50,094 bases of DNA from Thermoplasmatota archaeon. GTDB taxonomy: Archaea > Thermoplasmatota > Penumbrarchaeia > Penumbrarchaeales > Penumbrarchaeaceae. The stretch lies in contig JAFGLL010000116.1 of assembly GCA_016928095.1 (NCBI GenBank), forward strand, positions 1-50,094, read 5' to 3'. The notes under the pieces were generated by a model that saw only the letters and a program-made list of their open reading frames with translations, was not told where the DNA came from and searched no databases. Of this stretch, positions 7,759 through 18,400 are shown in pieces. Positions within the stretch are counted from its first letter, which is position 1; every line of letters begins with the position of its first letter. Position numbers and translations under genes: made by a program.

Positions 7759-10700
7759 ATGGGAGAAAGAAGTGCAATATCAAGGTCGTCAAGGCCTTTA
7801 CTGACAGTATCATTGCTGATCCTGTCGGCGATGATACCAATGCTGTTCATCGCCGTGGAGACGACCTCCGGAGCCTTCCTCTACGTTGGCAGCGGATCGA
7901 CATATGGAAGTATCCAGGAAGCCGTTGACGATGCTTCACCTGGCGATAGCATCATCATCGGGAAGGGGACCTACACCGAGAGTATAACCGTAACGACGAA
8001 CGGCTTGAGCCTTCTGGGGAACACGACCTCGGAAACCATCATAGGTCCAACGCCAGGTGATCCCGCGATCAATGTCACTGCGAAAGATGTTATCGTCTCG
8101 GGACTGACGTTCCATATCGGCGGGCTCTTCCTGAACGGCAGCAACATACGCGTATCGAATGCAGTGTTCAATAGAACATCCCAGACGGGGATCGTGGCGC
8201 ATTCCTGCAGCAACCTCTCCCTTCTCAACATATCACTGCTAAGCCCCATCAATGGCGGTCTGTTCGCCGCGAATTCAACGAACATCAACATAACACGTTT
8301 GACGTCAATGAACTCATCAGGGGATGTAATCCGTATAAGTGATTCTTCATACGTGAACATCATCGATACGGACCTGGACCTGAACAGCTCCTCGACAGGG
8401 ATGGTGTTCAGGAACGTTACGGCTGTAAAGTTGATATCCGTGACATTCTCATCCTCCGGGTCAGGCAATACCGGTGCATACCTGGAGGATTGCCTGGACA
8501 TCACCATCGACAGATGTATCCTCATGGTCGACACCATAGGCCTCACCCTCCGCAACTGCCGTCAGACCATTTTAAGTTCCAGTATGATGGGAGCGATATT
8601 CGACGGCTCCACCGGGATGGAGATGGTATCCTGCACCAATACGAGCATTTCCATGTTGACCTTCGATGTGATAGGGGGTAAAATAGGGTCCTCGATGGTG
8701 TCATGCACCAACGTATTCATGGAAAATACCAGCTTTCAGCTCAACAGCATAGATCCCATCGGAGTACTCTTCGATAGATCGTCCGGCCTCATGGTCAAGG
8801 ATTCGAACGGGATCGTACAGGATGGGCCTGCGACCTTCCTGCAAGCGATCGATTCGACGGATATCGGTGTTGTCGCCTCACTCTTCACCCTTGCCGCGGA
8901 TGAGTCCAGGCTGATCGACGCCCTTAGTTGCAGCGGTCTGTCCATTGAAAGGAACAGTCTATCCTCTATAGCGGACCTGACCACGCTCATCAGGGTCCAT
9001 GGAGGGACCGATAATACCACATTGTCCCATAACATCTTCCATCTCTCCGGAGGTGACTCCAGAGCGGTCCACGCAACAGGAGCGGGGGACCTTGCGATCG
9101 ACAACAATACCGTGCTCATCTCCGGGGATATATCCTACGGTTATCTGATAGAGGATGTTCACGATGCCGAATTGGTCGACGATCACCATGAGATATCCGC
9201 CACGGGGGATGTGGGGGTACAGATATCCGGACGCGGATTCAATGTTGAGAACATAACCCTCTTGGTGGATGGACCCTCATCCACGGGTATCTTCCTTATG
9301 GAATGCCACAACGGGACCCTCCAGAACATCACGATATCCGTTTCCGGAGAGCTCTCCACCGGGATGGTGATGTCATCCATGGGCAGCGACATCATATTGA
9401 ACGATATCACGATGAACCTGACCTCGATCAACGGTATGGCAATGGTGATCCAGAACGAAGGAGGACATGTGGACATGTCCTCCGTGAAGGTCAATTCATC
9501 CGTGGGGGCCTGGTTTTCGATGACCCTGAGAGGCGGGTCGTTCCGTATGACCGATCTTCAACTCGACTCCCTCGGGCAGGGGTTGCTGATGGAGAATTCC
9601 CACTCCAGCCTCATTTCGAGGTCCAGGATCTATGCTTCCTCAAAGGGGGTCACTTTTTCGGGATGCACCCTCGATATCTCGGGATCGGAATTTTCCAGCA
9701 TGGAGCTCCTTGATCTATCACATATCGTTTCCTGTGACTCCACCATCCACCAGCTGTTCGGCATCTCCGGGGGAAGCAGGCTGGATATCTACAACACGAT
9801 CGGTATAAGGACGATCCGTGGGAACCTGGAACCTTTCCAGGGTGTCGATCTCATGGTGGAGAACTGGGGCACTCCGGCCTACCGGACATCTTTCTTCGAT
9901 CCGGCAGGTACCGACGAGAAAACCGATGCCGATGGAGCGATACGGGACTTGGTCCTGCTTGACAGCATCTATCGGGACACCATTGTCAACCCCGAAACGG
10001 GAGTTACGAACGTCACCGTCCATGCCGAAGGTACATCACCAGTGGACTGGGACGGGATATTCACAATAGATACATCCTATACCCATACCGAGGAGTTGAT
10101 ATCCCCGGATATCGATCTCCCCGCCACACCCACCAATTTCAGCGTGAGGCGGGCCGAAACGCGTGAATCCCTGTTCCTGAAATGGGATCCGAACACGGAC
10201 GATGCCATAGAATACATCATATACTACCTTGACCCGGACATGGATGACCAGGGAGTCGCTGCCAGGATCCCATCCACGACCGTCACCTGGATGTCACCGG
10301 AGCTGGGGCCGTCCAAGAGGATGTTCTACTGGCTGACGGCCTGGGACGGGACATGGGAGTCCCCGCCAACAGCGGTTGTACAGGAGGTCACGATAGATAG
10401 GACCCCTCCTGCACAGCCACAGCTTCTCTCTTATGTAAGCTCGACAAAGGACTCCATCACGATGTCCTGGACGCATCCAGGTGATGACGACCTCGAGGGG
10501 TTCATGATCTTCATGTCAGGCCCGGGATCGATGGACTTCGAGCTGATATCGACCGTGGGACCGGACGTCAGGTCATATACCGCCGGGGGATTGCAGTTCA
10601 GTTCCAGCTACAGGTTCCAGGTCCAGGCTTACGATGGGAGCGATAACCTGTCACCATTCAGCCGGATCCTTCAGGCCAGTACGGAGCTGCCGATGATGGA

Positions 10701-12111
10701 GGTCCGGGTGACAGTTCACTACAATGAAACAGGACCCATGGCCGGTCTTCCAGCTGCAAACTGCGCACTGGAGCTTCTATCGTTCAACGGCACGGTCTTG
10801 CTGGTCATGAAGACCAATGAAACCGGTATCGGCAGTTTCATCGGAAGGGACCCCTACGAGAGCTATATGATCAGATCATCGCCTCCCGAGAACCTTCTTG
10901 GCGAGGTCGACACAAGGTCGGGTTACCTACCAGCGACCAGCGACGTACTGATACTCGACCCTGAGGTGGAGATCATCGATATCGAGCTGACGATGGAATA
11001 TTATCAGAAAATGGTAAATGGTTCCATCAGGCTCAGGGTCATCTACGGAGATGGACCGCGTACAGGGGTCGTATTCGGCGCTCTCGTGAAATTGGAATAC
11101 GATTACGGGATCATCATGACCCAGAAGAACACCAGCGGAGACGGGACAGCGATGTTCGTCCTGTCCAACCTGCCTCTGAGGGGCAGGTTCCAGGTGGTGC
11201 CGCCGGAGGGTGTCGGAGGAGACCCTTCCCTCAAGATCTCCGGATATCTCGCCTTGACAACTAACTTCTTCGAGCTCACACTCGATGACCGAGACCAGGA
11301 CATCGGTGATGTTATCCTCTCCTACTATACGTACGTACCGGAACCCGAGGACCTGTTGATCACCGCAATGAACCCATACGGTTCTGCAGTGGACCTGAAG
11401 ACCCCCGTGGTGATCAAGTTCAACCAACCCGTCGTCACGGCTTCGGTCGAGGAAGCTCTCCTCATAGCCCCATCTCTCAAGAACCCCCATATGATATGGT
11501 CCGACAACAACAGGTCCCTCAGGATAGAGCATGACGGGTTCCTTGCCAGGACCGAGTACACCGTGATCGTTGGCCCCGGAGCGATCTCCGTGGATGGCAC
11601 AAGCTTCCCGGCGGGTTATACCAACAATACCTGGTCCTTCACTACGACGGCGATACCCGATCCAGGGGAGCAGAATGACAATTCGAAATACATCCTCTAT
11701 GCCATAGCCATAGGGGCCATCATCCTGGTGATAATCCTGCTAGTCTATTCACGCCTCTCGTCAAGGAAAGGGGAAGAAGAGGTCGAACCATACCACTCCT
11801 ACGACAGCACCGACGAGTATGACGATGAGGAGACCTTTGAAGAGGATTACTCGGATGATGAAGAGGATCAAGACGACGATGACCTTCCCTACGACGATGA
11901 GGAATACGAGGAAGAGGAGCCCTACGAAGAGGAGGAGGGACAGGAGGATGAATTCGATGAGGACATGGATGAAATGGAGGAGGAAGAACTGGAGGAATTG
12001 GACGATGTCGCATTGGATGAGGGAATGACAGAGGATGACATGGAAATGGAGGAGGAGCCTGAACCTGCCCCCGAGATGAAGAGCAAGAAAAAGAAGAAGA
12101 GATCGAGATAG
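7759..12111 (+). CDS. Giant beta-helix/FN3/Big_5 surface protein with acidic tail
   Basis: Predicted 1450-aa surface protein. Seen in order: signal peptide (about 1-37); a NosD/CASH-type right-handed beta-helix (about 40-730), opening with GSTYGSIQEAVDDASPGDSI and continuing as many short Asn/Ser/Thr-rich coils; two FN3 domains (about 775-975); two carboxypeptidase-regulatory-like beta domains (about 980-1190); a Big_5-like domain (about 1195-1300) ending in a WSFTT strand; a membrane helix (about 1308-1330); and a cytoplasmic tail of about 115 residues that is almost all Asp/Glu and ends with the basic run KSKKKKKRSR. Beta-helices of this kind often bind or modify polysaccharide, but I see no catalytic residues I can name. 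Convergent with the next gene, 1 bp apart. Confidence 0.85.
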   Translation: MGERSAISRSSRPLLTVSLLILSAMIPMLFIAVETTSGAFLYVGSGSTYGSIQEAVDDASPGDSIIIGKGTYTESITVTTNGLSLLGNTTSETIIGPTPGDPAINVTAKDVIVSGLTFHIGGLFLNGSNIRVSNAVFNRTSQTGIVAHSCSNLSLLNISLLSPINGGLFAANSTNINITRLTSMNSSGDVIRISDSSYVNIIDTDLDLNSSSTGMVFRNVTAVKLISVTFSSSGSGNTGAYLEDCLDITIDRCILMVDTIGLTLRNCRQTILSSSMMGAIFDGSTGMEMVSCTNTSISMLTFDVIGGKIGSSMVSCTNVFMENTSFQLNSIDPIGVLFDRSSGLMVKDSNGIVQDGPATFLQAIDSTDIGVVASLFTLAADESRLIDALSCSGLSIERNSLSSIADLTTLIRVHGGTDNTTLSHNIFHLSGGDSRAVHATGAGDLAIDNNTVLISGDISYGYLIEDVHDAELVDDHHEISATGDVGVQISGRGFNVENITLLVDGPSSTGIFLMECHNGTLQNITISVSGELSTGMVMSSMGSDIILNDITMNLTSINGMAMVIQNEGGHVDMSSVKVNSSVGAWFSMTLRGGSFRMTDLQLDSLGQGLLMENSHSSLISRSRIYASSKGVTFSGCTLDISGSEFSSMELLDLSHIVSCDSTIHQLFGISGGSRLDIYNTIGIRTIRGNLEPFQGVDLMVENWGTPAYRTSFFDPAGTDEKTDADGAIRDLVLLDSIYRDTIVNPETGVTNVTVHAEGTSPVDWDGIFTIDTSYTHTEELISPDIDLPATPTNFSVRRAETRESLFLKWDPNTDDAIEYIIYYLDPDMDDQGVAARIPSTTVTWMSPELGPSKRMFYWLTAWDGTWESPPTAVVQEVTIDRTPPAQPQLLSYVSSTKDSITMSWTHPGDDDLEGFMIFMSGPGSMDFELISTVGPDVRSYTAGGLQFSSSYRFQVQAYDGSDNLSPFSRILQASTELPMMEVRVTVHYNETGPMAGLPAANCALELLSFNGTVLLVMKTNETGIGSFIGRDPYESYMIRSSPPENLLGEVDTRSGYLPATSDVLILDPEVEIIDIELTMEYYQKMVNGSIRLRVIYGDGPRTGVVFGALVKLEYDYGIIMTQKNTSGDGTAMFVLSNLPLRGRFQVVPPEGVGGDPSLKISGYLALTTNFFELTLDDRDQDIGDVILSYYTYVPEPEDLLITAMNPYGSAVDLKTPVVIKFNQPVVTASVEEALLIAPSLKNPHMIWSDNNRSLRIEHDGFLARTEYTVIVGPGAISVDGTSFPAGYTNNTWSFTTTAIPDPGEQNDNSKYILYAIAIGAIILVIILLVYSRLSSRKGEEEVEPYHSYDSTDEYDDEETFEEDYSDDEEDQDDDDLPYDDEEYEEEEPYEEEEGQEDEFDEDMDEMEEEELEELDDVALDEGMTEDDMEMEEEPEPAPEMKSKKKKKRSR

Positions 12112-12112
12112 C

Positions 12113-12673
12113 TCAGCCCTTCTTTCTCTCCGTTATCCTGATAAGCTTGAGGTTCTGCAGGTAGGCCAGGAACTTTGACAATCTGGGATACAGAGGCTCT
12201 ACCTCTTCACCGAACCGGTCGGAGAGCAGCCGGCCTATGGTCCTTACATCTCTGTTCCCATCCATGAGCTTCCATACGCTCCAACCATATTCGTCCAGCC
12301 TTATTCTCCTGACGGTCTTCAACCCGAGGACCCTGGCGACGTTCTTACCCTTTTTCGAAGAATAGAGGGGTATTACCAGATACTCCCCCCTCACACTTAT
12401 CCCGTCCTCCTTCTCGATCACCATGTCCAGCAGGTTCTGGACCCTTGGGTCCCTCCGGTAAGCTTCCTCGATCAGCTGGTCCCGGTCCTCCTCATCCACT
12501 TCCACTTTGGTTGAACCATACCACTCCTTTATCCTACCGGCCCTATCCTTTACCAGCTCATCGTCAGGTCTTGCCCACCAGGGTCTCTCATCCTCTGCAT
12601 CATCCTTCTTCTCGGGTGGTTCCACCTTGGGCACAGGTTTGCTTGCAAGGGGGCGCTTCATCTTGGCGGCCAA
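12113..12673 (-). CDS. PqqD-like domain protein
   Basis: Small soluble protein (186 aa). Residues 1-60 are Pro/Lys/Glu-rich and probably disordered. The C-terminal part (about 118-180) fits the PqqD-like winged-helix fold: RRIRLDEYGWSVWKLMDG followed by a helix with RTIGRLLSDRFGEE and a final LAYLQNLKLI. PqqD proteins bind peptide substrates for radical-SAM enzymes; stand-alone archaeal relatives have no settled function, and no radical-SAM gene is seen here. It is the last gene of the operon with the OPT transporter (19 bp gap), which suggests a shared role, for example in handling peptides, but that is inference. Confidence 0.7.
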   Translation of the reverse strand: MAAKMKRPLASKPVPKVEPPEKKDDAEDERPWWARPDDELVKDRAGRIKEWYGSTKVEVDEEDRDQLIEEAYRRDPRVQNLLDMVIEKEDGISVRGEYLVIPLYSSKKGKNVARVLGLKTVRRIRLDEYGWSVWKLMDGNRDVRTIGRLLSDRFGEEVEPLYPRLSKFLAYLQNLKLIRITERKKG

Positions 12674-12692
12674 TATATTGCCTCCGCTTTGC

Positions 12693-14711
12693 TCATTTCC
12701 TTCTGAGAACAGAGGACATCACAGACCCTGCCTGGGATCCGGAGAGCTGACCCAGGTGATCCCTTATCACCATGTAGACGATCATCATCATTATGAAGAG
12801 CAGGCCGAGCAGACCCGGGATAGCAGAAGGTTTGGAGAACACTGCTATGGCACCGGGGCCTCCTATGATGATTATCAATGCTACGATGACCCCGAGCACC
12901 GCTTCACCCGCAACCAGCCCCGCAGCGAAGAGAAGTCCTTTGTTGAAGGTGCTCTCCCTGTTCTCGGATATCCGTTTTTCAAGGGCCTCTCCCTGGAGAC
13001 CGTCGTACATCCTGGTCTTCTTCACGACCCACCTTTCGGATAACCAGCCAAGTACCCCGCCAAGGAAGATGGGGGTCGTAAGTGTGAACGGAAGGTAGAT
13101 CCCGATGGCAACCGCCATCACCGGCAACTTCCTCCATATCAGGAACACCGCTATCAGGACCCCTATCCCGAACATGAGATACTGGAACTCCATATTGAAT
13201 ATGGCATAGACCGTTGACCCCATTATCACGGCCTGGGGTGAGGGCAGGGCCGGGGTCCCGATCCCGTAGGCTGCCGCCAGGAGACCAACGATTATGGGTA
13301 TCACTGCGGCTCCGACGCCCACTCCTATGAACCGGCCCCACTGGATCCTTATTGGTGTGGCTCCGAGTATCTGCGCTGTCTTGAGCTCCTGCATGGAATC
13401 TCCAGCGATGGCAGCGGAGCAGCAGACGATGGCGGCCACCAGAATGGTGGCTCCCATACCTGCCGCCTTGTCCATACCTGACAGATGTATGGCACTCAGG
13501 CCCAGCAACATGAATGCCGTGATGACCAGTGTAGTGATGGTCACCGAAGATATCGGATTGTTGGAGGAACCCACAATTCCAGCCAGGTATCCGGCCACGG
13601 CCGTGAAAAGGAAAGTGGCCACCAGCATCACGAGGCCAAGGATTATCGACGGGAAGACCTCGCCTGTTATGAACAGGTATAGACCGAGTACGGCAATGAA
13701 TAGTATGACCAGGTAGATGATCGATACGTGGAAATCCCTCTCTGTCCTGATGGGGGCCGGAAGGTTCGCCTCCCTTTTCTTCCCCCCAAGGGTCTGTTTT
13801 ATAGACTGGCCGAGGGGGCCTCTCATCTTCCATAGTGTGTAGATGCCTCCCGTCAGAACAGCTCCGATGCCGATCCATTTGGTGTAATCGAACCAGATCG
13901 AATAGACCGCGTCTATCGGGTTCCCTCCCGGCCATCCCTGGATCGCCCCTATTAAAGGAATGGCGATCAACCATCCAAGTATCCCCCCGGAGAACACTAT
14001 GAAGGATATCTTGAAACCTATGATATATCCGACCCCCAGCAGAGCGGGTGAGATGTTGACTCCTCCGAAAAACCTTATCCTGCCGAAGTTCAGGACACCT
14101 TCCACCTTCTCTTTCCAGAGGGACAGACCTGATTCGGCAGAGAATTTCATGAGGCCGCCTATACCCGCAGCGATGGCGATGTACCAGATCCCCCTTCCGC
14201 CCTTTTCCATTGTTTTCAGCACTTCGGCGGCCGCAACCCCCTCGGGATATGGAAGGTCGAGGTCCTGTATGAAGACCTTTCTCAGCGGTATGGTGAAGAG
14301 TATGCCGAAGAGGCCACCGATCAGGGAGATGATGACCATTATCAGTATGTTCTTGAATGTGAACATCTCTTCCCATCCGCCGTTACCGGTCATCTGATTT
14401 ATCACGATCATGGCGGGGAAAGTGAATATTATTCCGGCTGCGAGTGCCTCACCGGCCACGCCTATGTTCTTGGACATGTTGATCTCGAGTATGTTCCCCT
14501 TGAACATCTTGAGGATGGCTAGGGCGAACACCAGAGAAGGAATGGTGGCCGAGACGGTCATACCGACGAAGAGGCCCAGATAGGCATTCGCTGCCCCCAT
14601 CACGATGGTGATGATGACACCGACGATTATGGCCTTCAATGAGAATTCGGGTATGTCATGGTCGGGAGAGATGTAAGGTTCGTAGTCGCTCATGTTCCAC
14701 ACACCCCTCAT
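12693..14711 (-). CDS. OPT-family oligopeptide transporter
   Basis: Polytopic membrane protein (672 aa, about 14-16 hydrophobic helices) of the OPT superfamily, proton-coupled importers of peptides or metal-chelate complexes. Family features seen: an N-terminal FSLKAIIVGVIITIVMGAAN helix followed by AYLGLFVGMTVSATIPS, a central GGNPIDAVYSIWFDY loop, and a C-terminal half with GDSMQELKTAQILGATP. The start at 14711 overlaps the upstream stop as ATGA, so translation is probably coupled to the 221-aa gene; an internal ATG at 14693 (MSDYEP) is the alternative. Substrate cannot be told from sequence. The unusual point is its tight pairing with a membrane-anchored extracytoplasmic protein. Confidence 0.9.
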   Translation of the reverse strand: MRGVWNMSDYEPYISPDHDIPEFSLKAIIVGVIITIVMGAANAYLGLFVGMTVSATIPSLVFALAILKMFKGNILEINMSKNIGVAGEALAAGIIFTFPAMIVINQMTGNGGWEEMFTFKNILIMVIISLIGGLFGILFTIPLRKVFIQDLDLPYPEGVAAAEVLKTMEKGGRGIWYIAIAAGIGGLMKFSAESGLSLWKEKVEGVLNFGRIRFFGGVNISPALLGVGYIIGFKISFIVFSGGILGWLIAIPLIGAIQGWPGGNPIDAVYSIWFDYTKWIGIGAVLTGGIYTLWKMRGPLGQSIKQTLGGKKREANLPAPIRTERDFHVSIIYLVILFIAVLGLYLFITGEVFPSIILGLVMLVATFLFTAVAGYLAGIVGSSNNPISSVTITTLVITAFMLLGLSAIHLSGMDKAAGMGATILVAAIVCCSAAIAGDSMQELKTAQILGATPIRIQWGRFIGVGVGAAVIPIIVGLLAAAYGIGTPALPSPQAVIMGSTVYAIFNMEFQYLMFGIGVLIAVFLIWRKLPVMAVAIGIYLPFTLTTPIFLGGVLGWLSERWVVKKTRMYDGLQGEALEKRISENRESTFNKGLLFAAGLVAGEAVLGVIVALIIIIGGPGAIAVFSKPSAIPGLLGLLFIMMMIVYMVIRDHLGQLSGSQAGSVMSSVLRRK

Positions 14712-15373
14712 CCATCCTCCAGGAGTTCCAGCTGATAATACTCATAATCTGCTGTCAGCGAGAACTCGTTCCCGTCATCGGTCAGACCTATGACACCCGG
14801 TCCCAGGACAGGTGTCCATATCCCGGCACCTACAAGGGTCACCTCTATGGTCCATACACCCCGACCCAGCCTTCCCACGTCAAGCAGGGTGTTCAGGTAT
14901 TCGTCATCGAGCGATACCACGACCTCAAGTATACCCGGGCTACCTATCTGGTTCTGCCCCTGGATGTCGGATGAGTTGCCATCGGGGTAGGTCACCCTAA
15001 GCGAGAACGTGTCAGGCTGGTTCTCGTAACGCCTGACCCTCGGCCTTCCCGGGGGTTCGGTCTCATCCGTCCATGAGAGCTTCGCTGTCAGGTTCTTTAT
15101 CACCTCGCCATCCCCTTCTGCGATCGTGATCGTACTTGTGTCGCCCTGGCTGAGATCATCATCCTGGGCTGCCGTCGCCCTTTGCAGCAGCAGACCCTCG
15201 AAAACATTGACCGTATCAGTTTGATGAGGTGGCCCGGAGGAACCCTGATCACTGCCCAGTACGATCGACGTAACCAGCATCACGATGAAGATACCTATGC
15301 CGATGTTCCTAACCAACTTGTCATACCTGTTCATGCCACCCACCACAGCATCTTGGGGATCAGGACCGACCAT
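14708..15373 (-). CDS. Membrane-anchored extracytoplasmic protein, coupled to OPT transporter
   Basis: Unrecognised protein of 221 aa. One hydrophobic helix near the N terminus (about 24-41, GIGIFIVMLVTSIVLG) follows a short cytoplasmic segment; the rest is predicted outside the cell and is rich in beta-strand patterns and acidic residues (about 75-215), with WTIEVTLVGAG near the end. It reads like a signal-anchored beta-sandwich. Its TGA overlaps the ATG of the OPT gene (ATGA), so the two are probably made together, and it may be an accessory or substrate-capture subunit. A TATA box 32 bp upstream predicts a very short or absent leader. The function is inferred from context only. Confidence 0.7.
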   Translation of the reverse strand: MVGPDPQDAVVGGMNRYDKLVRNIGIGIFIVMLVTSIVLGSDQGSSGPPHQTDTVNVFEGLLLQRATAAQDDDLSQGDTSTITIAEGDGEVIKNLTAKLSWTDETEPPGRPRVRRYENQPDTFSLRVTYPDGNSSDIQGQNQIGSPGILEVVVSLDDEYLNTLLDVGRLGRGVWTIEVTLVGAGIWTPVLGPGVIGLTDDGNEFSLTADYEYYQLELLEDG

Positions 15374-15400
15374 GTCTGGATTCGGGTTATCGGGGACAAT

Positions 15401-15410
15401 GGATATAAAT
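15401..15410 (-). promoter_or_regulatory. TATA box of the OPT operon
   Basis: The minus strand reads ATTTATATCC, about 32 bp before the ATG at 15373, predicting a leader of 0-6 nt. It sits in the 83-bp gap after the end of the 1091-aa surface-protein gene. Confidence 0.5.
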
Positions 15411-15456
15411 GTTCACAGAGGGACCATGCTTTCGATCCATCCGGGAACTTGCCCCC

Positions 15457-18400
15457 TCACCATTCATCTTCCGTTCCTTCCCACTCGGATTCGACCTCCG
15501 TGTAATCGATATCCTGGATCTCCGATCCTATCCTGGCCCTCTGACCTCTTGCAATGAGCACGGCCCCGACGATCACCGCGATCACCAGCAGTATGATAAT
15601 GACCAGTATGATGACCAATGTGAGGTCGTCCTTCGGCTCGGAGGCCGCCCCTGCATCACCGACCTCCACTTCGTAGGTCCTCTCGTCGGCCACCGGACCG
15701 CCTGGCATGGATACGACTAGTGAAAGGAGATACTCGCCAGCAGTGTCGGGTGCACTGATGTTAACACCGTAACGGCCTTCCCCGTCAACTAGAGCGGTAG
15801 CCTCCCCGCTGGAGGTCCCGTCCTTGAGGAAACTGACCATGACCAGATAACCGGTCGAATTGGATACGCTCCCCGAAAGCCTGATGTTCTGACCGGGTTC
15901 CCACACGCTCTCGGGGGACGGGAATATCTGTGGGGTCCCCATTGAATGTCCCTTTGCATATCCATCAGTTGTCCTGAACGAGAAGAGGAGATCGGTCGTC
16001 AGAGGCTCATCCTCCAGACCGTAGATACCGGCGGGCAGCTCAAGGTCGTATGCGGTGTCCATCTTGAAGAAAGCGGTTATCGTGACCTCCGAACCGGACA
16101 CCCATGTGAACATGGTGCCCTCCACTGTCGGGTCGATGCTGACATCATTTTCGATGAGGGGTTTCTTCACTGGAATTGAGAACGAGATCCTGATGCCCCC
16201 ATCTATTGACAAGGACTGCGGATCGGTCGGTTCCATGACGATGATCTCTATCGAGGGTGGTCTGACCCTGAAATCCGTGGAGTTCCCAAGCGGGAACATC
16301 GAAACATTATCACCTCTTTTCAGCTCCGGGGATATCCTTACATGATACATGGTATCGTGTTCAAGGTCCGATCCGGGGGTGAAGGTGACCGTCCTGTTAT
16401 CGCTGGAAACCTTATACTGACCTGCTACAGGAGCGCTCGATCCATCCGCTATAACGGAAAACTGCTTGTTGAAACGTTCCTCTCGTGGGACCATGATGGG
16501 CTTCATGAACGTGAACACCACGGCTGTCGAGGGGTCCACATTGATCGACCCTGGAGCCGGGGAAACTTCATACCAGCCCTGGACATGGAACAGGTCGATG
16601 GTCCCGACCATGAGATCGGAACCCGCTTCCAGTTCAAGCTCCGAGGTGTAAGTACTGTAACCGTAGAAACTCCCGTTGATGGAGAATATATCGGATGTGA
16701 TCGGACCCACAGGATCTATCGAAATGTTGAAATCGCCTGTCACATCCGTAAATGCAAAGAAAGGGCCGAAATCCACCCTGAAATCCTCCATGGCCATACC
16801 CTCGAATAGGAGGGTGCCAGAGATATGGGCCAACGGCAGGTCGGCCGTGGAGAAATGATACTCCAGGTCCCTCCACAGGACGGAAGTCGGGGCCTGCAGT
16901 GTTGTCAGTTCCCTGGAGACGATGAGAACGAAACGGCTTTCAAGGGGAAACTGGACATCGGGATCGACCACATATGTCAATTCATCCTGCCCTACCTCGA
17001 TGGAAAGCGGGATGGCGTTTTCCGGAAAGCCATCATTATCCTTTTCCCATATGGTGACGTTCAGGGAGGAGAAGAGGATGGGGTCCGGGACGTGAACAAG
17101 AAGGTCCGTACCCGGATGGACATGGACCTCCCCATTCATACTGACAGCCTCTACCCATACGGGGAGGGGGTCCTCTGTCAGCCCGAACTCCAGAAGCGCC
17201 TCTCCCGAAATAGGTACAGAGGCCATATCTCCCAATTTGTTGTAATGGGGGGCTGAGACCTCCACGGTGACCGCTCCTGACACCACCCTGGGGAAGAACA
17301 CCTCCCCCTGGTGGTCCGTGGTCATATTGAACGTATCTCCCAAGATGAGATCGTCAATGACATATGCCCAGGCCCCTTCGAGAGGCCTTCCATCCGAGGT
17401 CACCCTTACCTTCAGGGCACCCCAGGACTTTGGTCCGACCGGAATGTCGCCCATATCCAGCACACGTCCCTTCCTCACAATGTTTCCGGAACGCGATGTT
17501 CCATTGAACAGGTAACTTTCATCAATATCCATCCTATAGGTTCCTGCAGGGACCGAGGGGAAGCTGAAAACACCCTCATCGTCGGAAACGGAGATCTGAT
17601 CCAGCACTCTGATCTTGAGTCCTGCAACGGGCTCCAGGGTGTTTCGGTCCACGGTCCTTCCGGTTATCGCTCCGGGGGGAAGTTCCGTTGTGAACCTGAC
17701 GGTCATTGCCCTCCACAGGGGTCGGGTCCCAACATCGTCCATCAGGTGAGGTTCGATCCTCAGGTCATAGGTGGTGTTGAAATCAAGGGGCTCGATCGCT
17801 CGTAGATCTACCATGGAATCACCCTCTCTGGCAGTGAGCGTGAACGGGACCGAAACCATGCCATCCACCCTGAACAATCCATAATTGTTGACCTTCAGTA
17901 TGGAATCCGTGTCCATTGCCCTTTTAAAGTCGATGGTCAGCGGGAGTGAATGATTGACATCTACACTGCCAGCAAGCACGGAGAAAGGCCAGGGTTCCTC
18001 GGTCAGATCGAACACCGCAAGGGTGTCCCCTCCATCGGCAACGATCACGAAATCGTCAGGCTCGGTCCCTGACAGAGGCTGGAAGTTGGGCCGGGTGATC
18101 TCCACGGATGTGTTCACCGACCTTATCTCTGGATAGTACACCTCGCCATTGATATCCGTGTACATGGTGAGAGGGAACGGGGCATCCGGAAAACCGGGTA
18201 GGTAGCTCAATTCGACCAATGCATCTTCCAGTGTCCCACCGCTGGTCTGGTTGAGCACCTTGACGGTCAGGTTACCCGTCGGATAATCCCTCGCCATGAG
18301 GCGCCCTTCCGGGACCGAGGTGGTGTTCCCCTCGTAGATCGGTCCGTTGAAGTTATACATATCGGACCCGGGCAGTGCTTCTATATAATATGTGGAAAAG

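Noticed and set aside
7199-7804. Long plus-strand frame opposite coaBC (201 codons)
   Set aside because: It is antisense to a clearly recognised enzyme, and its translation has no family pattern.
7759-12111. Tandem Asn/Ser-rich coils as a possible DNA repeat array
   Set aside because: The repetition is at protein level (beta-helix coils); the DNA copies are not similar enough to be a repeat array or CRISPR.
12979-14376. 465-codon minus-strand frame inside the OPT gene
   Set aside because: It is another frame of the transporter gene; its Arg/His/Gly-rich translation is typical of a shadow frame, while the OPT frame has clear membrane helices.
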